This document shows positions 11,488 to 20,772 of a stretch of DNA of 64,000 nucleotides, piece after piece. The notes beneath the pieces are model-generated. The model did no database searches, was not told the origin of the DNA, and was given only the letters and a program-made list of their open reading frames with translations. The stretch is from the NCBI GenBank assembly GCA_022496805.1, contig CM040088.1:4526001-4590000 (forward strand), given 5' to 3'. The first letter of the stretch is position 1. Every line of letters begins with the position of its first letter. This DNA is from Pohlia nutans. Its lineage: Eukaryota; Streptophyta; Bryopsida; Bryales; Mniaceae. Both the position numbers and the translations under genes were made by a program.

Positions 11488-11588
11488 TTTGCACTACATT
11501 ACGCAGGCTTTTTTCTATATCTAAATTTTTTTTCAGAATATTATGATTTTATTTTATTTTTTTGTCAAAATCTTGAAGGCTGTGGGCT

Positions 11589-11620
<32 letters not shown>

Positions 11621-11880
11621 CTTTTCCAGCGGACTTTGGAAGTTTTTAGCAATGTAAAAAAAACTTTCTTTCCAAATTTTTTTTTGCACTAGATCATGCA
11701 GTTTTCTTTTTCTATATCTAGAATTTTTTTTAGAATATTAGGAATTTTTTTTGCCAAAATCTTGAAGGCTGTGGGTTGTTTTTCTTTTTTCTTTTTTTTT
11801 CCAGCGGACTTTGGATGTTTTTAGCAATGTAAAAAAAGCTTTTTTTCCAAATCTTTTGTCCACTAGATCATGCAGGCTTT
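11488..11880. repeat. Tandem duplication, unit about 190 bp, T-rich
   Basis: Two successive units share TTTTTTGCACTA.AT.A.GCAG, TTTTTCTATATCTA, TCTTGAAGGCTGTGGG.TGTT, and CCAGCGGACTTTGGA.GTTTTTAGCAATGTAAAAAAA. A third partial start is seen near 11858. Pure T runs exceed 30 bp at 11590-11620. The ORF at 11440-11649 is homopolymer-driven. Confidence 0.7.
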
Positions 11881-13606
11881 TTCTATATCTAAAAAAAATC
11901 TTCAAAAAAATTTGAATTTTTTTTTATGAAATCATGATGTTTGAGATTTTTTTATTTTTTTTTCAATTTGCATATTTTTAACAATGTTAAAAACACTTCT
12001 TTTCCAGTTTTTTCTAATTTTATGTTAGAGAAACATTTTTTCCAATTTTTTTTTTCATTTTATGTTTGATTCAACCAAAAATCATTTTTTTCATTGTAAG
12101 TTTTTGTATGGTTTTTGCAACCTTTTTACCACTTTATGACATTTCAACATATATGGCTGTTTGTTTCAATTGAATTTTTTGATTGTATGTTAGAGAAACG
12201 AGTTGTGGATCTAATAACAAAATTTAAAAAAGTAAATCCTTGGATATTCACCTTGAAATGAAGTAATGAAAAAGAGGTATATAGAATGAAAGTAAAAAAC
12301 TAAATTGGAAAGTGCATAACTTTGGGATTGAATGAAAAAAAATTCAATGGTCAGAATGTTGTAGCAAGCAATTAAAAACTTTTACAATTTTATTTTTTGA
12401 AAAGTTGCTCAAATTGAGTTCAAAGAAAGTTTGATTTTAAACTCAATGTAACCTGTAATGCTTCGAGAGATCATGTTTTGGTCGATGTCCCCATTTATGA
12501 GTTGCCCAAGACTAAAAAATTAGAATTTTGATTAAGTTATAATAATTTTCTAATAGGAAATCAAGTATGCTTTCGAACCCAATTTGAATCATGCCAATCC
12601 AAGTTAAACTCCACCTAGGGTAACTTTTAAAAAAACAACACCTCTACATTGTCTCGTGTTACAAATTTTACTATTTTGGAAAAGTAATGTTGTTCTTTTC
12701 TGTACATTTTTTTTTTTGCTCCTATGATGAAAAGTACAATTATAACCAATAATACCAAAATTTGAATTCTAAAAATATAAAATGTAATTTTATTGAATTT
12801 TTAATGTTAATTGCTTCTAAATTCTATAAATGAAGATCTAAAAATGGGAAACTAGGCTGTAAGGATATTTTAAAGAATATTCTAAGAATATTCCAAAATA
12901 TTCCAAAACAATATAAACTATTTTGAAAAAGATTCCAAAATATTCCAAAAGACATTATTAAAATAGATTTGGTATTTTCCCTATTTAATATATTTAGTCA
13001 ATAAATCAATTGTTTTAGAACATTATAAACTTTTTTTGTTGGGAAATATGACACCCTAGTGCAAAAACACCTTTGAATGCAAGTGACGTGGAGAAATTTA
13101 AGTCACTCATTCTCAAATTAAAAATTTGAAATAATTCTCAGCTGATTTTGTTTTGATTGATGCCACCGAAGGGCAATGGATTTCATATGAATCTACACGG
13201 ATGTTGTATTATGACTACACGGATGTCGTACGACAATAATTTGCATTATAATAGATGCTGAAATGGCACGGATATAATAAAAGGCGTTGATATGATACGT
13301 ATACGATACTAGATCCGCATTAAAGGCAATTGCATGTTATCCGTGTCTTATTAGCCATGTAATGTAGATACACAATTAACGCACGGATTCCGTCAAGCAC
13401 AACTTTCGTGCGGAAACAACACTTTTTTCATAATCATTGTAAAGACACCGCATCAACATCCTAGTATTGCATGTCACCTCCGTATCATATTGACACTTCT
13501 AAATCCACGTATGAGGTGCGGAATCAGTGTTTAACGATAAACGCACTGAAATTGTTCAAAATCAGTGGGGTCCAAAATTCCTGATGGTCACTTGAACTAG
13601 TTTCCA

Positions 13607-14219
13607 AAGGCTTCCATGTATTTATAGATTCAGTTGAGTGGAACGATGATGGTTCAATCGCAATTGTTGTTTTTCCATGGCCTAAAGACCATCTTGTCCT
13701 TGTTGTTAAAATTCCAAAAAAGTACAAGATGGGCAAAAACACAATACATAGATCCTTTAATCTATGGTAGTGTGGAATCAAAAGTTGCAGAAGCCTTCAA
13801 TGATTTAAAAGAATACAAAGTGTCTGCAAATGAAAGTGGATTATTTCTTTAGAGAGCAAATGGTGAAAGTGGAGTTGGTGACAAAAAAGGTTATAAATTA
13901 AAAGAAGTATTAGCTTTAAAGGCAAATTGTGCCTAGACAAAGTACACTCATATTCTATCTTCCAAGTTGCACATGTCAAAAGTTGCCTCGTTCTGTGATT
14001 GAACATTACAGATGTTCAATTTACAAGGGTAATGTGTATAACCTTCTATCGAGGAGTTTGGACCATTGTGATGGGGCCTATGATGAGGATATTATTGAAA
14101 TAGACTCATATGATGATCATGAGGAGGAAGGGGAAGAACTCAAGAGGGACTCAAAATGGACCTTTATGATGATCTCCTTGAGGGTTTATGATCATAAGAA
14201 ATTGAAGCAATTCTCTTGA
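13607..14219 (+). pseudogene. Decayed coding-like segment of unknown origin
   Basis: Several adjoining plus-strand stretches have protein-like composition but are broken by stops and frame changes: SVEWNDDGSIAIVVFPWPKD near 13630-13690, PLIYGSVESKVAEAFNDLKE near 13755-13815, and an acidic tail (DIIEIDSYDDHEEEGEE) near 14090-14140. I do not recognise a family. It lies just right of the 2.7-kb inverted-repeat unit and may be a relic gene or transposon exon. Confidence 0.3.
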
Positions 14220-14749
14220 GATGTTTGGAAGGTTTGGTTTTAGAGAGTCATCACGAATTGCAAGCTCTTCAAAGAATTTGCAAGATGTCTATGATGTGAG
14301 CAAAGTTTGCTCTTGGAGAGTCATCATGGATTGCAAGTTCTTCAAGGAATTCAAAGTGTATAAATCAAATAATGCATCATCCTAAGTTCATAAGACAAAA
14401 TGGAGGACATTAAGCAGTAGAGACCATTGAAAAATTTGTTGATGAATTGTGTGAAGATGTAGACGACCTAGCATTTTCAGCTACTTTTGCGTAAGTTCAA
14501 GAACTCATCTTTTTCACTTTAACATTTGCATTGAACACCCATTTCATTAAAAGTGCACAATAGCATGTGCACTTTTAATTTTGGTCAAAATTTTCTTTTG
14601 GTTAATTGGAATACCTAAAAATACTAGTGACAATGATTCACAAGTTTTTTTATAAGTTTTTTTTTTAAATTTTTTACATTGAATTGATGCTACCATTTCC
14701 AATACGACAAATACTTATTCCAAATGAATTAATTCATAAAATAAAATAA

Positions 14750-16020
14750 AAGGGTTAGGCATATGCCTAATTGTCATCACTTGTAATTGTCAATTAAATT
14801 TTTGAGACGGATAGAAATATGCATAACCTTTCATAACTTGCAACGTTACAAAATAATTACATCTCACTACTACATAAAATCTATCACCAAATAGTCTTTT
14901 AAGATTGTGATTCAATATTTCTCGAACCTAAGCTAAATACATTTTTTCCAAATGGAATAAAAGATGATCTATTGATAAACTCCTCAAGCAGCATTTAACC
15001 CAACTATAACTTCAATATGAGCTTGATCAGCAAGACCTATTGCATTTAAAGTTGTTGAAGGGCCACCAAATATTTCACCTGGTCCAATTAGTACGTTTTC
15101 CTCCCTTCTACAACAATATTTGAAACTTCTTCACGTGTATTCCAACCTTCTCCATCAAACTATAGATCAAACTCTGGGAAATACTTACATTCATGTGCAT
15201 TGAAACCATCGCGCTAATGTTTCAAGAAAATAAACATAAAAGAGTTAGGCATACGCCTAAACCCCTATTACTACAATTATTTTTGAAAATTCCAAGTATT
15301 GAGGGGAGGGGTTTAGACATATGCCTAACCTTCCACTGTTTATTTCTTTTCAAATTAATCAAAGTAATGGGGGTCAGGCGTTTGCCTAACCTCCATCACT
15401 TGCAATTTTAAATAATAATTGAAGTTATAGGGGTTAGGCATATGTTTAACTGTTCCATAACTTGGTATTTTAACAAATAATACAAATGATAGGGATTAAG
15501 CGTGTGCTTGACTCCCAACACTAGGAATTTTAAAAAATAATCAGGATGATAGGGGTAAGGCATATGCCTAACCCCATCACTTGATATTTTAAAAATAATT
15601 ACAAGTGATTGGGGGGTTAGGCATATGCCTAACTTTCATTACTTGCAATTTCAAAAATTAATTGAAGTGATAGGGGTTAGGCATACGCCTAACTCTTCCA
15701 TCACTTGGTAATTTAATAAATAATACAAAAGATAGGGGTTAGGCGTATGCTTGACCCCCAATACTAGGAATTTTTAAAATAATCAAAGTGATGGGGGTAA
15801 GGCAAATGCCTAGCCCCATCACTTGGTATTTTAGAAAATAATTGCAAGTGATTGGGGGGGGGTGGAGTTTAGGCATATGCCTAACTTCTCATCACTTGCA
15901 ATTTTTAAAATTAATTGAAATGATAGAGGATAGGCATACGCCTAACCTCCATCACTTGATATTTTAAAAATAATTCAAATAGTATGGTTAAACTTACGCC
16001 TAACCCCTACCTTTTGGTAT
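14750..16020. repeat. Palindromic satellite array, left block
   Basis: From 15241 the motif GTTAGGCATATGCCTAAC or a close variant occurs about every 60 bp (near 15243, 15306, 15371, 15432, 15493, 15553, 15616, 15676, 15738, 15798, 15866, 15930, 15987), with an isolated unit at 14755. Each unit also has CATCACTTG followed by an A/T-rich spacer and then AAGTGAT, so two nested palindromes alternate. Substitutions often keep the palindrome (CATATG against CATACG or CGTATG). The short ORF at 15193-15411 is part of the array. Confidence 0.85.
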
Positions 16021-16320
16021 TCTAGAAAATAACTGCAAGTGAATATTGATGTCAAATTATCATATGTGGGGGTGAGATCCTAAAAAATTGTAATCGAAAT
16101 TGAATTTCCATATCAAATTTTGAGAGGCCCACGTCACTGTAAACCAATATGTGGCACTTTTTGACTTTATCATTACTAAAATTTTGTCACCTAATTGAAA
16201 CCTCAGATCTGTACCAGTCCTAGTTTACAGAGCTCTGAAAACCACAATATTAACGAGCTATGAAACACGCCATCGTAAAGAATATGGAACCAAATGGAAT
16301 CAAGTGAATCTGAGGCTTAC

Positions 16321-17261
16321 TCCATGGAGTCACTGATGGTATCCCACACCATAGTCGAATGTGACTCAAGTTTCAGCTTCTCCCAATGCAGAGGCCGCAT
16401 CTTCTGATGGCGACGAAATTTTTGGGAGTCTCCCAGATCAGGTCTTCCAGGCAGTATCAACGGAGCCAACTTCGGCATTCCAGGCAAAGGAGGGGATGCA
16501 GGGGGTGTCGATCTCGTGGGCTACGGTGGAGGCGACGGAGGCGGTGTGACAGTGTTCGCCTTGCCATCGTCTGAACCCGGTGGAGATGGAGATGGTGTAG
16601 GCTTCCGAGTTGGCAATGGCGGAGGCGATGGAGGCTGAGGAAACCTCCTGCAAGGAAGTGATGGAAACGGAGGAGGCGGTGGAGGCGGAGGTGGAGGTGG
16701 AGGTTTTGGAGTAAGAGTTGGTGGCTGAATCGGCACAGGCAGGGGAGGTGGTGGAGCAAACGGAGCGTAGTTCGCAATAGACCACTTAGGCTCTGTAGTC
16801 TTGACAACCCTGCGCGATTCTTTAGTAGTTTGAGACTCCTCCTCTACCGTAACAGGCAGAGGCAGAGGGGGAGGAGGGGTGGACGGTGGAACAACGAAAC
16901 TGGAAGCTCCAGCCGCATTGCTTTGAGAAGACAACCGAGATGGTTTCTGCGTCCAGGAACTCGCTTTTGTCAGCCTCTTTCCTCCATGAGCTGGAGACGT
17001 CGGCAACGAATGGCCCTTCCCGGATTTTCCGGACTCTAATCTGATCTGAATTGGGCTGTCATGATCAGTGGCCTTCTTCGGTGATTCAGAATCCACTTTG
17101 TGAATCTCCTGGTTTTGACCTGCAACGCTGTGGCGATACACAGGAAGCGAAAACGTTCGTAACGTCCATTTGCTGAGTGGTGATCCTACTGCTATGGTAC
17201 AGTGATCTGCGAGTAAGCTTGCGGACTCACTCTCCGACCTCTTCTTCTTGAATGTAGTCAT
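16321..17261 (-). pseudogene. Captured formin fragment: FH1 and start of FH2
   Basis: Formins nucleate and elongate actin filaments; FH1 binds profilin-actin and FH2 caps the growing end. Here a minus-strand frame (17261-16521, 246 codons) runs from a Ser/Lys-rich part into proline runs (KPPPPPPPPPPPPFPSLP), the FH1 type. After an in-frame TAG (16521-16523) the same frame continues 66 codons and contains KMRPLHWEKLKLESHSTMVW, the hallmark opening of FH2. The frame then meets a GTAAGC splice donor (16315-16320), so an exon-intron edge was copied, arguing for DNA-level capture rather than a retrocopy. The rest of FH2 is absent. The fragment lies inside the palindromic satellite and abuts a family B MITE end. 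The Met at 17261 may belong to the MITE. Confidence 0.75.
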
Positions 17262-17295
17262 TGAAGAATGTCACATTGAACAAGATTTATATTAG
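17255..17295. repeat. Detached right end of a family B MITE
   Basis: GTCATTGAAGAATGTCACAT...ACAAGATTTATATTAGTG matches the right end of the copy at 18339-18502 (GTCATTAATGAATGTCACAT...TACTAGTG). It directly abuts the formin fragment; no matching left end is clear on the other side (16030-16320). Confidence 0.55.
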
Positions 17296-18300
17296 TGGGG
17301 GGTTGAACATATGCCTAACCCCCATCACTTAATAGTTTACATAATAATTGCAAGTGATCGGGGTTTTAGGCATATGCTTAACCCCCATCACTTGCGATTT
17401 TAATAATTAATTGAAGTGATAGGAGTTAAGCCTATGCCTAGCTCTTACCACTTGGTATTCTAGAAAATAATTGCAACTGTGGAGTTTAGGCATACGCATA
17501 AGCCCTCATCACTGGGTATTTTAAAAATTAATTAAAGTGATGGAGGGTTAGGCATATGTACACCTCCATCACTTAATATTTTACATAATAATTGAAAGTG
17601 ATGGCGGGTTACTTTCAATTATTATGACTTGTAATTTTTAAAATTAATTAAAGTGATAGGTGTTAAACATACGCTTAACCCTCATTACTTAGTATTTAAA
17701 CAAATGATTCAAGTGATATGGGTTAAACATATGCATAACCCCCATCACTTGATATTTTAACAAATTAATTCAAGTGATAGGGGGTTAGGCGTATGCCTAA
17801 CTCTCGCATATTTTATTTTGCTATATAATGGAAGTGTTGGTGGATTAGGCGTATGCCTAACCCTCTGGCATTTTATTTTGTTGGAATTTTTAAATGTTGG
17901 AAGATTAGGCTTATGCCTAACCCTTTAATTATTCTATTTTGTTGAAAATTATAAGTGTTGGGAATCACGCATGTGCCTTACCCTCAGACATTTTATTTTG
18001 TTGAAAATTGTAAGTGTTTGGGGGGTTAGGCATATGCCTAACCCTCTGATATTTTATTTTCCTATGACATCCAAGTATTTCAAGGTTAGCATATGTATAC
18101 CTCGGCTCCGATATTATGTTTTGCTATTAGATGCAGTTTTTGGGGGATTAGGCATACGCCTAACCCCCTAAATCACTATAATAATTATTTTTAATTCCAG
18201 GTGTTGGAGTGTTGGACATATGCATAACCTATTAACCTCCCATTACTTGGTATTTCAAAAATTAGTTAAAGTCATAGAAGTTGGGCGTGTGTTTAACCCC
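17296..18300. repeat. Palindromic satellite array, right block
   Basis: About 17 further units at 55-65 bp spacing (near 17303, 17362, 17424, 17485, 17547, 17661, 17722, 17784, 17842, 17903, 17965, 18022, 18085, 18144, 18205, 18280). The first half keeps the CATCACTTG/AAGTGAT partner. The second half (17780-18060) has a different spacer based on ATTTTATTTTGTTG, so the array holds at least two subfamilies. One unit near 17600 is degraded. Confidence 0.85.
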
Positions 18301-18338
18301 ATCACTTAGTAGTGTACACAATAATTGCAAGTGATGGA

Positions 18339-18502
18339 CCCTAGTAGAAATCTTGTTCAATGTGATAGGTCTTTTATAACTAAATATCCGTTCCAGTGAC
18401 TTGTCTTTAGTGACTCAAAATCAATTTTGAATCACTACAGACAAGTCACAACAAACATTTAGTCATTAATGAATGTCACATCAGACAGAATTTGTACTAG
18501 TG
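18339..18502. mobile_element. Palindromic CACTA-type MITE, family B copy 2
   Basis: CTAGTAGAAATCTTGTTCAA at the left, TTTGTACTAGTG at the right, and the central GACTCAAAATCAATTTTGAATC hairpin match the copies at 10496 and 18828. It is inserted in the last units of the palindromic satellite, since GAGGGTTAGGCATAATT resumes at its right edge. Confidence 0.75.
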
Positions 18503-18827
18503 GAGGGTTAGGCATAATTATAGTGTATACATGAAAACATATAAAATCTACAACACTCCAAAAGCATAAACCTAAACTCTAAAAAATCTAAAAACATAAT
18601 TTGAAAAAAATTAAATAACTGCATGGAGGTCAAACTTTGCCAATGGTTTAATTCAAGAATTACATTATTTTTCGGCATATATTTCCAGAGCATATTTATG
18701 CTTTTCTCATTCATACACTGTTCTACCAAAAAAATTACAATGTGCAATTTTAGAGGGGCATGTGCACTTTTAACGAAATGGGTGTTATTGGACAATGTAT
18801 TCTGTTTCAAAATGTCACTATTAAAGG
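18503..18827. other. No gene seen
   Basis: Starts with a satellite remnant and ends with the right arm of the large inverted unit. Two overlapping ORFs on opposite strands (18508-18849 and 18623-18865) show no domain. Confidence 0.4.
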
Positions 18828-19932
18828 CACTAGTAGAAGTTTTGTCCAATAGGACTTGTCCTTAATGACTAAATGGAGAGAGTGACTCGTCTTTAACCCC
18901 TAAGCGTCCTGGCCATTTTGCAACACGTTTTTTTGGCAACTTTGATTGACTCTTTCAATCTCGAGTATTGAGAGAAATTTCAACTGTTTTGACTTTCCAA
19001 CTGTAAGATCTTGTGAGTGAAGTTGTTTACTGTGACTAAATTTTTTTTGACGCAATTTCGAGCCTCCAGCTTCGAGATTTTAGCATTTGATGAAGAAATT
19101 TTGGGTGAAAAAAAGCACGGCCAGTTGTGCTTTTCCGCGCTTTTTCAACGAATTCGTGTAATTTTTTTTGCTCTAAAATTCTGGAAAATTCACAATATGG
19201 TCTTTGTGTATTAGAGAATTTGATACACTTTGCCAAAAAAATCAATTCAATATTTTCGTGAAGATGTGGGCCTTGCAATGTGAGGTTGTATGGGAGGCTT
19301 CAAGTGGAAGGCACTGCCCGGTGGGATACAGTGTGATGACTGACTGCGCATGGAAAAACTGGATGTGGGAAAGAAAGTAGGTGAACAACCACCTTTGGCA
19401 TTGCCCAGATGCAAAAATTGCCAGGGAGCTTACAGACCGGGTAGGCCACAGAAAAGAAGTAGTTGACCTCTCTATTGTCTCTGGACATTGAGTCCCTAAC
19501 TGACTGCCAGTAGAACTTGCGATGGTTTGTAGGGTACCCCTACGAGAATTGCTGCGATTTTGGCCATTCGGAAGAAAATTTTGTTGATTGAGCCCTGGAT
19601 CTGCAACATCATGAACGCTTCAAGGTAAGACCTTCCTTCCCCACAGCGGAAATTGAAAAACCAGAAGGGACCCAGATCAAAAAAATCCACACTACGGTCA
19701 GAATGGACCCAGATTGAAATTTTCTTGAGAAATCAAGAAAACACCTACAGTGGACAAAACGAGCAGGATATCCGGGAGCAGAAATAGAGAAACCGAAAGG
19801 GGGAGCCACATTCAAGTCAAACTGAGAGACCAAAAAGAAGAAGGCAGAAAATGAGCCAGCAAAAAATGAGCGTAGCGAATGAGGAGGCAAGAGATCGTCC
19901 AAGTCGGCAAAAAATGAGCGTGACAAGACGAC

Positions 19933-20514
19933 TTACGCAAAGTTGAAGCGCTCTAGTAGGGCCTGAATCCCGAGCTCTTCCAACATCATCGGCCGCATTG
20001 AAAAACCGCAGGAACGTCGTCTACCAGAAAGTCGGAACGCAATAAAAAACGGGGCTGAGGCGCAACAAAAAACGGGGGCTGGGGTCACAAGAAGAAAAAC
20101 CTGCGGCGGTTTTAGGAGATGCCCACGCTGGTCCAACATGGTCTTGAGAATCGGAGTGGCTGGTCCGAGGAGCTCGGGGGAGGCAGAAAACGTGCGAGCG
20201 GCGGAGAAGAAAGCGCAGGGAGGGAGCGGCCACAGAAGAGCAGGAGCACCGTCGGCCATGGTCAGGCAGCCAACGGGGATGCCGATCACAGGCACGGAGA
20301 AGAATGGGGGCAGCCACGAGGCAGCAGCCAGCAGAAATGGGGAAGGCCATAGAAGATTGACCGCCTTAGTGTTTTGGAAGGCAGCCAGGGACCGCTGCTC
20401 CGTCCTCCCTCCACCCTGTGCATCAGAAGATGGTCCATCTGTCACATTGAGTGCTCCATTCGCTTGGGTGAAACGATAAAAAAATAAAAATAAAAATAAA
20501 AATCGCAACATCAT
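19933..20514 (-). other. GC-rich segment in piggyBac with an exon-like frame
   Basis: A minus-strand frame of 193 codons ends in MLEELGIQALLERFNFA followed at once by a GTAAGT donor-like sequence, in a GC- and CpG-rich block that contrasts with the AT-rich flanks. Plus-strand frames are also open (20119-20352, 20138-20479), so the coding strand is uncertain. It could be a captured host exon, a second piggyBac gene, or GC-rich non-coding DNA. No family recognised. Confidence 0.3.
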
Positions 20515-20730
20515 ATGACCATTTCATGGTTTGTAAAAAAAAACTAAAATAAAAAAATTTATTTACATCATATGACCATTCAAAGGCTTCAAAAAAATAT
20601 CTAAAAAATGAACAAAAGTTACATCATATGGACATTCCATACTTTGTCAAAAAAATCTACAAAATAAACAAAAGTTACATCATATGAACATCCCATAGCT
20701 TGTCAAAAAAATCTAAAAAAAGGGACTCTA
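20508..20730. repeat. Tandem repeat with ACATCATATG core
   Basis: Four units of about 56 bp, each with ACATCATATG.(C/A)CAT, a CTTTGTCAAAAAAATCTA-like block and an A-rich spacer, lie directly downstream of the transposase stop (minus strand). Confidence 0.7.
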
Positions 20731-20772
20731 TATAAGAGGAATTGTCAAAGGACTTACCTTCACTCTAAAATC

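Larger units (their letters stand above)
10863..13586. mobile_element. 2.7-kb unit bounded by 44-bp inverted repeats
   Basis: Positions 10863-10906 and 13543-13586 are reverse complements with one mismatch over 44 bp (CATCAGGAATTTTGGACCCC...). Similarity continues inward in weaker form (CTGATTCCGCA near 10947 against TGCGGAATCAG near 13517). The interior contains a SINE, long T tracts, a 190-bp duplication and AT-rich DNA, but no transposase. It could be a non-autonomous DNA transposon or two inverted fragments of an unknown gene. Confidence 0.5.
14527..18798. mobile_element. Large unit with inverted ends enclosing the palindromic satellite
   Basis: ACACCCATTTCATTAAAAGTGCAC (14530 onward; compare its first 20 bases) recurs inverted as GTGCACTTTTAACGAAATGG near 18766-18792, and weaker similarity extends outward. 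The left end also has a local palindrome, GTGCAC...GTGCAC at 14556-14575. Everything between is the GTTAGGCATATGCCTAAC satellite plus the formin insert and a family B MITE. This suggests one non-autonomous element about 4.3 kb long, but I find no clear target duplication. Confidence 0.4.

Noticed and set aside
11440..11649. 69-codon ORF
   Set aside because: Mostly Phe codons from a poly-T tract.
16438..16807. Ser/Thr- and Leu/His-rich ORFs
   Set aside because: Other frames of the proline-rich FH1 region; the chosen frame leads into the recognisable FH2 start.
14750..18300. CRISPR-like array
   Set aside because: Repeats are spaced regularly, but the spacers are related to one another and the surrounding genome is eukaryotic with spliced genes; this is a satellite.
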